DNA from: JARFPW01 sp035464655
GTDB taxonomy: Bacteria > Gemmatimonadota > Gemmatimonadetes > Palauibacterales > Palauibacteraceae
Length of the DNA stretch: 64,000 nt
NCBI GenBank assembly: GCA_035464655.1
Contig: DATHRZ010000102.1
Span: 1 to 64,000, forward strand
Direction of reading: 5' to 3'
Both the position numbers and the translations under genes were made by a program. Under the pieces are notes generated by a model. It ran no database searches. It had not been told where the DNA came from and saw only the letters and a list, made by a program, of their open reading frames with translations. Each line of letters begins with the position of its first letter. Within the stretch, counting starts at the first letter, position 1. Positions 16,344 through 24,361 of the stretch are shown piece by piece.

Positions 16344-17363
16344 TCAGCCGTGCTCCGCCCCGTCCACCAGGTTCGCCTGCTGGAGCAGCCAGCCGGCCAG
16401 GTGGTCCACGGGATCGGCCTCGGGCGGCGCGACCGGGGTGGATTCCACCTTCTGGTCACCGCGTGGCGCTCCGCGATGCGTGTCGGCCAACTCCCGGAGG
16501 TGTTCGACCTCTTCGATCTGTCGGAAGCCAAGCGTCCGCAACTCATCCGGCGCCGGTATGTCTCCAACCGTCAGCCGATCGGCATAGCGGCGTCCGAGGG
16601 ACGGGTCGTGCAGGAACGGAACGAGGCCCACGGCCGCTATCGCCGCGATCGCCGGATCCGCCGACTTGCCGAGCCGGAGAAGCTCAGCGGGGTCCTGTGT
16701 CTGCATCACGAAGACCCGAGGAGAAATCAGGTGCGCGAGAGGAGCCGGGGGTGCCGTATCACGCACGGCGAGCACGATCTTCTGCGCCCCGTCGAGGAAC
16801 TCGGAGAGGCCGGCCGCCCCGTTCATGTCGGATCCCTCGACTTCGACGACGAGGGGTGGCGCCGCGGCGCGCTCCGCCCGAGTCCACGACTCGAACGGAT
16901 AGCCCTGCCCGAGATTGCCGGCGTCGACCTTCGTCCCTCGACCATCGAGCAGAGGTGCGATGCGGCGCATGACGCCGAACACCCGGCCCGTATCGGCCAG
17001 CGCGGTGGCCACCGTCTCGCGCAGGTTTCCGCCGCCGTGAACCCGGACCTTCCACAGGTCGGTGCCCCTGGACTCCGCTTTCACGAGAATCTCGAGCGCG
17101 CGTTCGACGTAGAGCAGGTCGGCGGACCCGATCGTCTTCGGGGGCGCGATCAGCGCGGCGAATCGCGTCGCATCGACCCGACCTTCTCCGAATCTGCCCA
17201 GTTCCGCAGCAGCCAGGTCCTTCGGGTCACCGGCGCTCGCCCGGTGCCTGGCGAGGAAGGAACGAACGTCCTCGATGGCCCGGGCCAGGGCGGAATGAAA
17301 CGCCTCCGCCGGCTCCCGCACCGCCTCGACGGCCCCCCGGATCAGCGTGTCGTCAGATGGCAT
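16344..17363 (-). CDS. Unknown protein between korB and rnfB
   Basis: I do not recognise this 339-residue protein. It has no cysteine at all, so it cannot bind an iron-sulfur cluster through thiolates, and it has no signal peptide or membrane helix. The first 50 residues look helical. The middle has alternating hydrophobic strands (PLVVEVEG, QKIVLAVRD, PRVFVMQT), suggesting an alpha/beta domain, and the tail is Pro/Glu-rich. It overlaps korB by 11 bases and ends three bases before rnfB, so it is surely co-translated with the electron-transfer genes. A role in assembly, docking or regulation of the oxidoreductase-Rnf chain is plausible but is only inference from position. Confidence 0.8.
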   Translation of the reverse strand: MPSDDTLIRGAVEAVREPAEAFHSALARAIEDVRSFLARHRASAGDPKDLAAAELGRFGEGRVDATRFAALIAPPKTIGSADLLYVERALEILVKAESRGTDLWKVRVHGGGNLRETVATALADTGRVFGVMRRIAPLLDGRGTKVDAGNLGQGYPFESWTRAERAAAPPLVVEVEGSDMNGAAGLSEFLDGAQKIVLAVRDTAPPAPLAHLISPRVFVMQTQDPAELLRLGKSADPAIAAIAAVGLVPFLHDPSLGRRYADRLTVGDIPAPDELRTLGFRQIEEVEHLRELADTHRGAPRGDQKVESTPVAPPEADPVDHLAGWLLQQANLVDGAEHG

Positions 17364-18300
17364 GACGATCCAGCTCCTCGTTCAGCAGGGCGACTCTTTC
17401 GGCGGCGGTATGGACGGGAACCTGACGGGTCTCCTCATACCGCGGCAACGCCTCGTTTCGGTAGAAGATGCCAATGCGAACCTTGTCTTCGTGCTGGGCG
17501 AGACGCCGGGCCTCGTCCAGATCCGACGGATCATGCACGACCCGGTCCTGATAGCGTGAGGCGAGTGCTTCGACATCCAGACCATTCTCATGGACCAGCA
17601 ACTGCACGGAATCGGGGTTCTTGGGCGCGTCCCCGAACATGTCCGGCGTGAAGTGCGGACAACGCTGGAGCACTCTTACGAACGCGAAACCGGGATGGCG
17701 GTGGGCCGCTTCGAGCGTGGCGTACAGGTGCGCCGGAATCCACTCGGCGGTCTGGGCCACAAACGAGGCATTGGTGATGCCGAGCGTCGCGACGATCGGG
17801 TTGATCGCCGGCAACCAGCTCCCGAAGGGCTGTGTGTTGCTGACATAGCCCTGGGGGGTGGTGGGCGACGTCTGCTTCTTCGTCATCCCATAGATGTGGT
17901 TGTCGAGCAGCAACGCCACGATGTCCACGTTGTAGCGGATCGCGTGCACCCAGTGCCCGGCCCCGATCGATACGCAGTCACCGTCCCCCATCACTACGAA
18001 CACGTTCAGATCGGGCCGATGGAGTTTGACGCCCGTGGCGATCGGCAGAGCCCGCCCATGGATCCCGTGGAAACCGTATGTCTTCATATAGTGCGGGAAG
18101 CGACTCGAACATCCGATCCCGGATACGAACACGGTCTGTTCCGGGGGGAGGTCCTCGTCGGCCAACAGCCGTTGCATGGACGCCAGCACGGAATGGTCCC
18201 CGCAGCCGGAACACCAGCGCGCCCGCGGACCCTCGTAGTCGGACATGCTGAAGGTCCGGTCTTGCTCCCCGGCGATGTGCAGCAGCGAACAGGTATTCAC
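17353..18300 (-). CDS. korB: 2-oxoglutarate:ferredoxin oxidoreductase subunit beta
   Basis: This is the TPP- and cluster-binding half of a two-subunit 2-oxoacid:ferredoxin oxidoreductase, 315 residues long as usual. It has WCSGCGDH (Cys30, Cys33) and GIGCSSR (Cys64) as cluster ligands, MGDGDCVSIG (104-113) and LLDNHIYGMT as the TPP/Mg motif, and a late Cys in LQRCPHF. The DNHIYGMTKKQTSPT segment is typical of KorB enzymes. It starts with GTG, overlapping the korA stop as GTGA. It presumably makes or uses succinyl-CoA; other 2-oxoacids cannot be excluded. Confidence 0.9.
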   Translation of the reverse strand: MNTCSLLHIAGEQDRTFSMSDYEGPRARWCSGCGDHSVLASMQRLLADEDLPPEQTVFVSGIGCSSRFPHYMKTYGFHGIHGRALPIATGVKLHRPDLNVFVVMGDGDCVSIGAGHWVHAIRYNVDIVALLLDNHIYGMTKKQTSPTTPQGYVSNTQPFGSWLPAINPIVATLGITNASFVAQTAEWIPAHLYATLEAAHRHPGFAFVRVLQRCPHFTPDMFGDAPKNPDSVQLLVHENGLDVEALASRYQDRVVHDPSDLDEARRLAQHEDKVRIGIFYRNEALPRYEETRQVPVHTAAERVALLNEELDRHAI

Positions 18301-20201
18301 GCTTCGCCTCCCGCGGACAGGTTAGCTCGAATCACGTCGTGGATCGCACCGGGGCGCAGAGGTTCTCCGAGAACGCGGGTCCAGCAGTCGACGTCATGCA
18401 GGGTCTGGGCTCGAAGGAGCCAGGCCAGCTGACCGCGGCGCCGGTTCTCTTCGGTGATGAACGGCATCCCGGGATCGTCACTGTAGTTGATCTCCACCGT
18501 CATCACCTTCTTGAACCGGGCGAAAATCTGCTTCAGTCCCGGTTCGAGCGGCGACAGGAAACGGAGGTGGATGCTGGAGACAGAACCACCCTCGGCGCGT
18601 GCCCGCTCCACGGCTTCTTCGATCGCTCCCCGGGTCGACCCCCAGCCGACGATCAGCAAGTCGCCGGACTCGTCTCCGTTCACGGTCGGCGGCACCAGGG
18701 AATGCTGCAGCACCGCCAGTTTGCGGCTTCGCATGGCGCTGCCCCGCTGATTGACCTTCGACGTATAGGCGACCTTGCTCTTCTCGTCATGTGCCAGACC
18801 CGTCACCGTGTGCATTCCACCGGGTTGGCCGGGTATGAAGCGCCGGGAAAGGCCGGTCCGCTCATCCCAGTCGTAGGGTCTCAGGTCGGGGGGGATCGGG
18901 CTCTGGTCGGTAGCAGGCGCTTGCCAGGCGGCGTCGAGCTCGGGTCTGCGGAAAGGCTGGACACCGGTGGCCAGGTTCGCATCGGACAGCACGATCACCA
19001 GCGTTCGGAACGTCTCGGCAATCCGCCGTGCCGTGACCATCACGTGGAAGCACTCCTCGATCGTGGCCGGGGCGATGATCACGTGCGGCGCGTCGCCCGG
19101 TTGCCCGAAGAGAGCGGCAAGGAGGTCCGATTGTTCGACTTTCGTGGGAAGGCCCGTGCTTGGCCCGCCGCGCTGGACGTCGACGACGACGAGAGGCATC
19201 TCCGTCATGACGGCCAACCCGAGAAACTCGGTCTTCAGCGCGAGGCCGGGACCGGAGGTGATCGTGAAGGCCACCTTGCCGCTGTAAGAAGCTCCGAGAG
19301 CTACGCCGGCCGCTGCGATTTCGTCCTCGGCCTGATGGATGATCCCACCAAACCGCTCGAACACGCTGGCCAGGTGATGTGAGACGGAGCTGGCCGGTGT
19401 GATCGGGTACATGGCCGCGAGCTCCATGCCCGCCGCAATCGCTCCCAGCGCGACAGCCTGGTTGCCGTTCATGACGACCATGGACTCGGCGGAAAGCAGC
19501 GGCGCCACGTGCACCCGGAAGTCGAGGTGACCGCGTGCCCACTTCACACCCGCGTCGAACAGCAGATGATTCAGCTCGATGACCGACTGGCTCTTCTTGC
19601 GGAATGTGAACGCAATCTGGTTTCGGGTCAGCTCGGCATCCCGGGCGTAGATCTCGGTCAGGAGCCCCAGGGCGAACATGTTCTTGCCGAGGGTCGGATC
19701 CTCGACGAGCCTGGAGCATTCCGCATGCATGGGAATGCCGATGATCCGGTAGTCGGCCGCCCCCAGCTCCTCGAGAGCCGCAGCCCACGCGGCGCGGATC
19801 TCCTCGTCCTCGTGATCGGCCCATCGGTTCTCGAGCAGGATGATGGCGTCCGGTTCGAGCGTTCCGAGACGATGGCGGTGCAGCAGCGCCTGCTCATTGA
19901 ACGCCATGACGAGGTTGGTACGATCGCCCCAGTTGGTGACCGGACCCGAGCCAAGGCGAATGCGGTTGCCGCTGGCCGCGGCAGGATCCCGTGGGGGAGG
20001 TTGGACTTCGGCCGGTATGATCTCCACCGTCCACACGCCATTGCCCATCTTGGCGGAGACGGTGCCGAAGATCTGGCCGCAGCGCTGGGCACCCTCACCG
20101 GGATCCGACACGACTTCGACGGTGTGAGAGGAGGTTTCCATAATCTCGACGTCAGCCGGGTCCTGCGCAGCTTCCTCGAGCAGCGGAAGTTTCATGACCA
20201 T
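18297..20201 (-). CDS. korA: 2-oxoglutarate:ferredoxin oxidoreductase subunit alpha
   Basis: The 634-residue subunit has the gamma-alpha fusion layout of KorA. An N-terminal gamma domain (about 25-215) begins with GEGAQRCGQIFGTV. The alpha/pyrimidine domain follows, with AAMYPITPASS (about 262-272), AEDEIAAAGVALGAS and SGPGLALKTEFLGLA. The C-terminal transketolase-like domain contains VGWGSTRGAIEEA. Together with KorB it would form a heterodimer that decarboxylates 2-oxoglutarate and reduces ferredoxin. The start is the first of two close ATGs. It is the first protein gene of the cluster, 99 bases after a tRNA gene on the same strand. Confidence 0.9.
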   Translation of the reverse strand: MVMKLPLLEEAAQDPADVEIMETSSHTVEVVSDPGEGAQRCGQIFGTVSAKMGNGVWTVEIIPAEVQPPPRDPAAASGNRIRLGSGPVTNWGDRTNLVMAFNEQALLHRHRLGTLEPDAIILLENRWADHEDEEIRAAWAAALEELGAADYRIIGIPMHAECSRLVEDPTLGKNMFALGLLTEIYARDAELTRNQIAFTFRKKSQSVIELNHLLFDAGVKWARGHLDFRVHVAPLLSAESMVVMNGNQAVALGAIAAGMELAAMYPITPASSVSHHLASVFERFGGIIHQAEDEIAAAGVALGASYSGKVAFTITSGPGLALKTEFLGLAVMTEMPLVVVDVQRGGPSTGLPTKVEQSDLLAALFGQPGDAPHVIIAPATIEECFHVMVTARRIAETFRTLVIVLSDANLATGVQPFRRPELDAAWQAPATDQSPIPPDLRPYDWDERTGLSRRFIPGQPGGMHTVTGLAHDEKSKVAYTSKVNQRGSAMRSRKLAVLQHSLVPPTVNGDESGDLLIVGWGSTRGAIEEAVERARAEGGSVSSIHLRFLSPLEPGLKQIFARFKKVMTVEINYSDDPGMPFITEENRRRGQLAWLLRAQTLHDVDCWTRVLGEPLRPGAIHDVIRANLSAGGEA

Positions 20202-20250
20202 AGCACGTTGCGCCTTGTTTCGCGTTCATTTCACCGGTCACTCGGGTCGG

Positions 20251-20278
20251 GCTCGCGCGCGAGTCTGGCTCGCGGAGC
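20251..20278 (-). other. Bulged GC-rich hairpin between tRNA-Lys and korA
   Basis: On the minus strand GCTC-CGCGAG pairs with CTCGCG and GAGC around a CCAGA loop, leaving a three-base bulge. No T-run follows. It could slow or end tRNA transcription, or mark a processing point if the tRNA and korA share a transcript. I see no clear promoter between the tRNA and korA. Confidence 0.35.
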
Positions 20279-20300
20279 ACCAAACCGAATGCCGGGCCAA

Positions 20301-20373
<73 letters not shown>

Positions 20374-20463
20374 AGGTCGGTTACTACGGCCACCATCTTA
20401 AGGCCGGCCATGCGGAGGCGCGACGCCGCGACGCGGTACGGCCGTGATATGGCGGGATCCCGC

Positions 20464-20492
20464 TTGAGCCCGGCAAGTCCGCCACCTATGTT
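20464..20492 (+). promoter_or_regulatory. Putative sigma-70 promoter for the secreted hypothetical protein
   Basis: TTGAGC and TATGTT are separated by exactly 17 bases, about 43 bases before the ATG of the downstream gene. The position, spacing and a strong AAGGAG ribosome site after it make this a reasonable promoter for a gene that stands alone on the plus strand. Confidence 0.5.
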
Positions 20493-20535
20493 TCGTCGTC
20501 GGATTGGTGGACCTCACCGCACGAAGGAGCTTGCA

Positions 20536-21117
20536 ATGTGTGCGCGCACATCTTCGCTGGTCGCTTTCTCGCTGTTCGCCTTCTTCCTGACTCCGGTCGC
20601 CCTGTTCGGCCAGGAGGAGATGGCCCGAGAGGCCGATGAGGCTCCCGATCGTTCCGCCATCATCGAGAGCGCCCTCAGCGCCGCGCCGGCCGCGATCGCC
20701 GCCGACGCCTCGGTGGCCGACTGGGATGGCAACGTTCTGCGCGTCGGCACGAACGACTACACCTGTCTGCCGGACGACCCGGACGTACCCGGCAACTCGC
20801 CGATGTGCCTCGATTCCGGATGGTTGGCGTGGGCCGAGGCCTGGCAGAACCGGACGAATCCTCCGGAACTCGAGTCCGCCGCGTTCAGCTACATGCTCCA
20901 GGGCGATTCCCCGGTCAGCAACGTCGACCCATACGCCACGGAACCGACGGACGACAACGACTGGATCAAGAACTCGGGCCCGCACATCATGATGCTGGTG
21001 CCCGATTCGTCGGTGCTCGACGGGATCACCACCGACCATGAGAACGGCGGCCCGTGGGTGATGTGGAAGGACACACCGTACGCTCACGTGATGATCCCGG
21101 CGACGAAGAAAGAGTAG
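20536..21117 (+). CDS. Secreted protein of unknown function
   Basis: The 193-residue product begins with a clean signal peptide (hydrophobic core about residues 8-22, ending ALFGQ), so it is exported; no lipobox is present. The mature part carries NDYTCLPDDPDVPGNSPMC with two cysteines that could form a disulfide, then LDSGWLAWAEA, FSYMLQGD, PYATEPTDDNDW and GPHIMMLVPD. I have seen this combination in conserved hypothetical periplasmic proteins but know no function. The start was picked because AAGGAG lies six bases before this ATG; the longer frame upstream would run through the tRNA gene. It converges on rnhB, with 12 bases between the stops. Confidence 0.82.
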   Translation: MCARTSSLVAFSLFAFFLTPVALFGQEEMAREADEAPDRSAIIESALSAAPAAIAADASVADWDGNVLRVGTNDYTCLPDDPDVPGNSPMCLDSGWLAWAEAWQNRTNPPELESAAFSYMLQGDSPVSNVDPYATEPTDDNDWIKNSGPHIMMLVPDSSVLDGITTDHENGGPWVMWKDTPYAHVMIPATKKE

Positions 21118-21129
21118 CAGGGCGGCTTC

Positions 21130-21789
21130 TCATCCAGAAGCGGCAGACGATTTCAGAACCTCGTCCGCCCGAAGGCCCATTTCGAGCTGCGCCACCGGGC
21201 GCCAGGTCGCCCGGTGGTGTGGCGACGGGCCGACGCGGCGAATCGCCGCCAGGTGCTCGCCGGTGGCGTAGCCCTTGTTCGACTCCCAGCCGTACTGCGG
21301 GTAGCGCGGATGCAGGCGGCGCATCAGGCGGTCCCGCACGACCTTGGCGAGAATGGACGCGCAGGCGATCGAGGCGCACTTGCGGTCTCCGCCCACGATC
21401 GAGGTATGGTCGCCAACGGCGGGCATCGGGCGGCCGTCGACGAGCAGGCGGTCGGGTTCGACGGCGAGTCGCGCGACGGCGCGGCGCATGGCGAGCGCCG
21501 TAGCGCCGCGAATGTTGAGGCGCTCGATTTCGCGGGTCGAGGCGGCACCGAGGGCCCAGGTGAGGGCCAGGCGACGGATCTCACCGGCCGCCTCCTCACG
21601 CTCCTTCGGCGACAGCAGCTTGCTGTCGCAGACACCATCGATCGGATCCGAATCCGGTACGAGCACGACGGCCCCAGCCACCACCGGGCCCGCAAGCGGG
21701 CCACAGCCAACCTCGTCGAGCCCTGCCACGTGACGAAGCCCGCAGTCCCAGGCTTCGCGTTCGAAGTCGATGGGAGCAGTGCGGGCCAT
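21130..21789 (-). CDS. rnhB: Ribonuclease HII
   Basis: RNase HII removes single ribonucleotides and RNA primers from DNA. The 219-residue protein has the active-site motif GLDEVGCGPLAGPV near residue 23, where the family usually has DEAGRGPLAG: the acidic pair is kept but the neighbouring residues differ. VDGRP follows in the middle, and the signature SIACASILAKVVRDRLM comes later with the second metal-binding Asp. It is the last gene of the ffh-rpsP-rimM-trmD-rplS-rnhB series, a common bacterial order. Confidence 0.93.
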   Translation of the reverse strand: MARTAPIDFEREAWDCGLRHVAGLDEVGCGPLAGPVVAGAVVLVPDSDPIDGVCDSKLLSPKEREEAAGEIRRLALTWALGAASTREIERLNIRGATALAMRRAVARLAVEPDRLLVDGRPMPAVGDHTSIVGGDRKCASIACASILAKVVRDRLMRRLHPRYPQYGWESNKGYATGEHLAAIRRVGPSPHHRATWRPVAQLEMGLRADEVLKSSAASG

Positions 21790-21818
21790 TCGTCCGTCCT
21801 CCTGCGATCCGCGCGGAA

Positions 21819-22343
21819 TCAGACCTCGGTTTTGCCAGCCTCCGTCTCGGCGCCGGCTTCCACCGTCACCGCGGTGTCATCGACCTCCACCACGCCATCT
21901 GCATCGGGAGCGTCCGCGTCCTCGGCCTTCGCCTCGCGAGCCTCGACCTCGGCGGCGGCTTCCGCGACCGCTTCACGGCTGAGACCCGTGTCCTCCCACC
22001 AGCGGCGCTCGCGAACGCGGGCGCGCTTGCCGCGCCGGGCGCGGAGGTAGTAGAGCTTCGCACGCCGGACGTGGCCGCGGCGCACGACTTCGATGCTCGC
22101 GATGGCCGGGGAGTGCACGGGAAAGATGCGCTCGACGCCGACACCGCCGGACACTTTGCGCACCATGAAGGTCTCGTTCAGACCCGCGCCACGGCGCGAG
22201 ATGCAGATCCCCTCGAACGCCTGGAGGCGCTCCTTGGCGCCCTCGACCACGCGCACCAGCACGCGCACGGTGTCGCCGGGTCCGAAGGCCGGGAGGTCCG
22301 TCCGTCGCTGTTTCCGTTCGATTTCCGCAATTCTGGGATCCAC
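21819..22343 (-). CDS. rplS: 50S ribosomal protein L19 with acidic C-terminal extension
   Basis: L19 sits at the 30S/50S interface. The core, about residues 1-113, has FGPGDTVRVLVRVVEG, QAFEGICISRRGAG, FPVHSPAIASIEV and AKLYYLRARRGKRARVRER. The usual length is about 115; this protein has 174 residues. The extra 55-60 residues are rich in Ala, Glu, Asp and Val. The start is GTG (read as Met before DPRIAEIE), with AAGGAG eight bases upstream. The longer frame would run into trmD. The tail matches in style the one on S16 in the same operon. Confidence 0.93.
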   Translation of the reverse strand: MDPRIAEIERKQRRTDLPAFGPGDTVRVLVRVVEGAKERLQAFEGICISRRGAGLNETFMVRKVSGGVGVERIFPVHSPAIASIEVVRRGHVRRAKLYYLRARRGKRARVRERRWWEDTGLSREAVAEAAAEVEAREAKAEDADAPDADGVVEVDDTAVTVEAGAETEAGKTEV

Positions 22344-22361
22344 TGTTCCCGCTCCTTCCGG

Positions 22362-22377
22362 GGCCGCGCTGGCGGCC
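22362..22377 (-). promoter_or_regulatory. Small hairpin in the rplS leader
   Basis: GGCCGC and GCGGCC form a 6-bp stem with a four-base loop, just before the L19 ribosome site in the 77-base trmD-rplS gap, the longest gap in this operon. L19 leaders are autoregulatory in some phyla, but I see no recognised leader class here. It may be chance at this GC content. Confidence 0.25.
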
Positions 22378-22420
22378 GGTCCTCTGTCTATCCGAATGTA
22401 ACTCGAATCTCGCTTCGTTC

Positions 22421-23092
22421 CTACAGGTCCTGTTCGAGCTCCGGGCGGCGCTCGCGCGTGATCCGCTCGGCTTCCTCGCGCCGCCAGCGCTCGACCCGGG
22501 CATGGTCCCCGGAACGCAGCACTTCGGGGACTTCCATCCCCCTGTATTCGGCCGGCCGCGTGTACTCGGGCGGAGCCAGCCGCCCGTCGTAGAACGAATC
22601 GCCCGCCGCCGACTCGTGGTCGCTCATCGCGCCCGGCAGCAGCCGTACGACGGCGTCGATCACCACCAGGGCCGCCGGCTCGCCGCCGGACAACACGTAG
22701 TCGCCGATCGACAGCTCCTCGGTCGCGAGGCCCTCGGCCACGCGCTCGTCGACGCCCTTGTAGTGGCCGCACAGGAGCGTGAGCTCCCGCCCGACCGAGT
22801 AGCGCACGGCCGTCTCGTGGTCGAATCGCCGGCCACGCGGGCTCAGCAACACGACCGGTCCCCCCGGCGCCAGCTCGTCGAGCGCCTCGAAGAACGGTTC
22901 GGGCTTCATCACCATTCCGGCGCCGCCCCCGTAGGGCTCGTCGTCCACCGTCCGGTGCCGATCGTGCGTGTAGTCACGCAGATCGATCACCCGGTACTCG
23001 ACCAGCCCGGCAGCGGCGGCCCGTCCCACGATGCTCGTCCCGAGCGCTTCCGCGAAAAACGCCGGAAAGATCGTCACGACGTTGATCCGCAC
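22421..23092 (-). CDS. trmD: tRNA (guanine-N1)-methyltransferase TrmD
   Basis: TrmD makes m1G37 in tRNAs read with a G at position 36, preventing +1 frameshifts, and uses S-adenosylmethionine bound in a trefoil knot. The 223-residue protein shows the N-terminal VVTIFPAFF, the DDEPYGGGAGMVMKPEPFF segment (about 50-68), LLCGHYKGVDERV and SIGDYVLSGGEPAALVVIDA, which forms the knot. The start is GTG two bases after the rimM stop; translation is probably coupled. Confidence 0.95.
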   Translation of the reverse strand: MRINVVTIFPAFFAEALGTSIVGRAAAAGLVEYRVIDLRDYTHDRHRTVDDEPYGGGAGMVMKPEPFFEALDELAPGGPVVLLSPRGRRFDHETAVRYSVGRELTLLCGHYKGVDERVAEGLATEELSIGDYVLSGGEPAALVVIDAVVRLLPGAMSDHESAAGDSFYDGRLAPPEYTRPAEYRGMEVPEVLRSGDHARVERWRREEAERITRERRPELEQDL

Positions 23093-23094
23093 GC

Positions 23095-23616
23095 CTACAG
23101 CTCCAGCAACCCGGCCGGCAATGCGACGTCGATCCTTCGTCCGTTCGGATCGACGTTTCGCACGAACTCGCGCCGCAGCGGGAACAGCCGCTCGCGGCCG
23201 TCGACCTGCACGGCTGCCAGCACCTGGCCCGCCGTGTCGTACACGTCGACGATCGGTCCGAGACTCCCGTGCTGCTCGTCGATCACCTCGAGGCCGACGA
23301 GCTCGTGCAGAAAGTACTCGTCGTCGTCCAGCGGACGCAGGTCGTCGCGCTCGAGCACCAGTTCGGCGCCGAGCAACGTCTGCGCCGTGTCGCGATCGAC
23401 GATCTCGCGAAACCGCAGCAGATACCCGCCTCGATGCGGCCGGCTCTCGGTCAGCGTCACCTCGCGCACGACCGTTTCCCTACCACGCTCGACCCGCAGG
23501 CCGAAGGTGCGATCGGCCCGAAACACTTCGGCGCCGTCGTCCGTCTCGGCGTGCACGAGCACCTCACCGGCCAGCCCGTGCGCCCGCCGTACGCGGGCCA
23601 CCGTCAATACGTCCAT
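23095..23616 (-). CDS. rimM: 16S rRNA processing protein RimM
   Basis: RimM helps mature the 30S head and binds S19. The 173 residues have the RimM N-domain (GLAGEVLVHAETD; YLLRFREIVDRDTAQTLLGA) and the PRC-barrel C-domain (DEYFLHELVGLEVID, then LFPLRREFVRNVD near the end). It lies between rpsP and trmD, its normal neighbours. The ATG is well placed after the rpsP stop on a 25-base gap. Confidence 0.92.
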   Translation of the reverse strand: MDVLTVARVRRAHGLAGEVLVHAETDDGAEVFRADRTFGLRVERGRETVVREVTLTESRPHRGGYLLRFREIVDRDTAQTLLGAELVLERDDLRPLDDDEYFLHELVGLEVIDEQHGSLGPIVDVYDTAGQVLAAVQVDGRERLFPLRREFVRNVDPNGRRIDVALPAGLLEL

Positions 23617-23641
23617 GGCCTTCGCCCCGCGTGGCGAGGGA

Positions 23642-24349
23642 TTACGTCTCGTCTTCCTCTTCGGCTTCGTCGGCGTCGTCGGCTTCGGTTTCGTCCGCTT
23701 CAGCTTCGTCCGCTTCGGCTTCGTCGGCCTCGTCCGCCGCCGCCTCCGGAGCCGCTTCGGCCTCCGCCTCGACGCTCTCGGCAGTCTCGGCAGCTTCGGC
23801 GTCCGGGGCCTCGGCTTCGGCGTCCGGGGCCTCGGCCTCCGCTTCCTTCTCCGCCGCCGTCTCTGCCTCGGCTTCCGCCTCTGCCTCCTCCGCTTCCGCA
23901 GCGGCCTTCGCGGCCGCCGCCTTATCCTCGGCCGCCTTGCGCGCGGCGGCCTCGGCCAGGGCCTTCTCCTCGGCCCGGCGCGTCGCGGCTTCCTTCTCGC
24001 CCGCGGCGGCGGCCTTCGCGCGGCTCGACGTCTTCGGGTCGCTCCCGAGCATCACGACCGCCTCTTCTTCGACGATCGAATCGGCGGCCGCTCCGGCACG
24101 GTACTTCTCCCACACGCCCGTCTTCTTGAAGATCGACACGACGGTGTCGGTGGGGCGAGCGCCCTCGTGCAGCCAGTGCAGGGCCGAAGCGGTGTTCAGC
24201 TTGATCAGCGACGGCTCGGTCCGCGGGTTGTAGGTTCCGAGGGTCTCGAGGGCCGGACCGCTGTTGGCCTCGGCCTTGTCGGTAACCACGATGCGAAACG
24301 ACGCCTGCTTCTTCCGGCCCGTCCGCTGCAATCGAATTCTCGTCGGCAT
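23642..24349 (-). CDS. rpsP: 30S ribosomal protein S16 with a very long Ala/acidic tail
   Basis: S16 stabilises the 30S body. The first 85 residues are standard: MPTRIRLQRTGRKKQASFRI at the start, then ETLGTYNP and a WLHEGARPTDTV helix. The protein is 235 residues instead of about 80-100. After about residue 110 comes a helix-forming Ala/Lys/Glu stretch, and then from about 150 an almost pure Ala/Glu/Asp run with repeating EAEA, DAEAE and DEAEA units. The tail is strongly negative, unusual for an rRNA-binding protein. A short linker with SIVEEEAVVMLGSDP joins the two. It follows ffh by 12 bases. Confidence 0.94.
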   Translation of the reverse strand: MPTRIRLQRTGRKKQASFRIVVTDKAEANSGPALETLGTYNPRTEPSLIKLNTASALHWLHEGARPTDTVVSIFKKTGVWEKYRAGAAADSIVEEEAVVMLGSDPKTSSRAKAAAAGEKEAATRRAEEKALAEAAARKAAEDKAAAAKAAAEAEEAEAEAEAETAAEKEAEAEAPDAEAEAPDAEAAETAESVEAEAEAAPEAAADEADEAEADEAEADETEADDADEAEEEDET

Positions 24350-24361
24350 TCCGTTCCCCTG

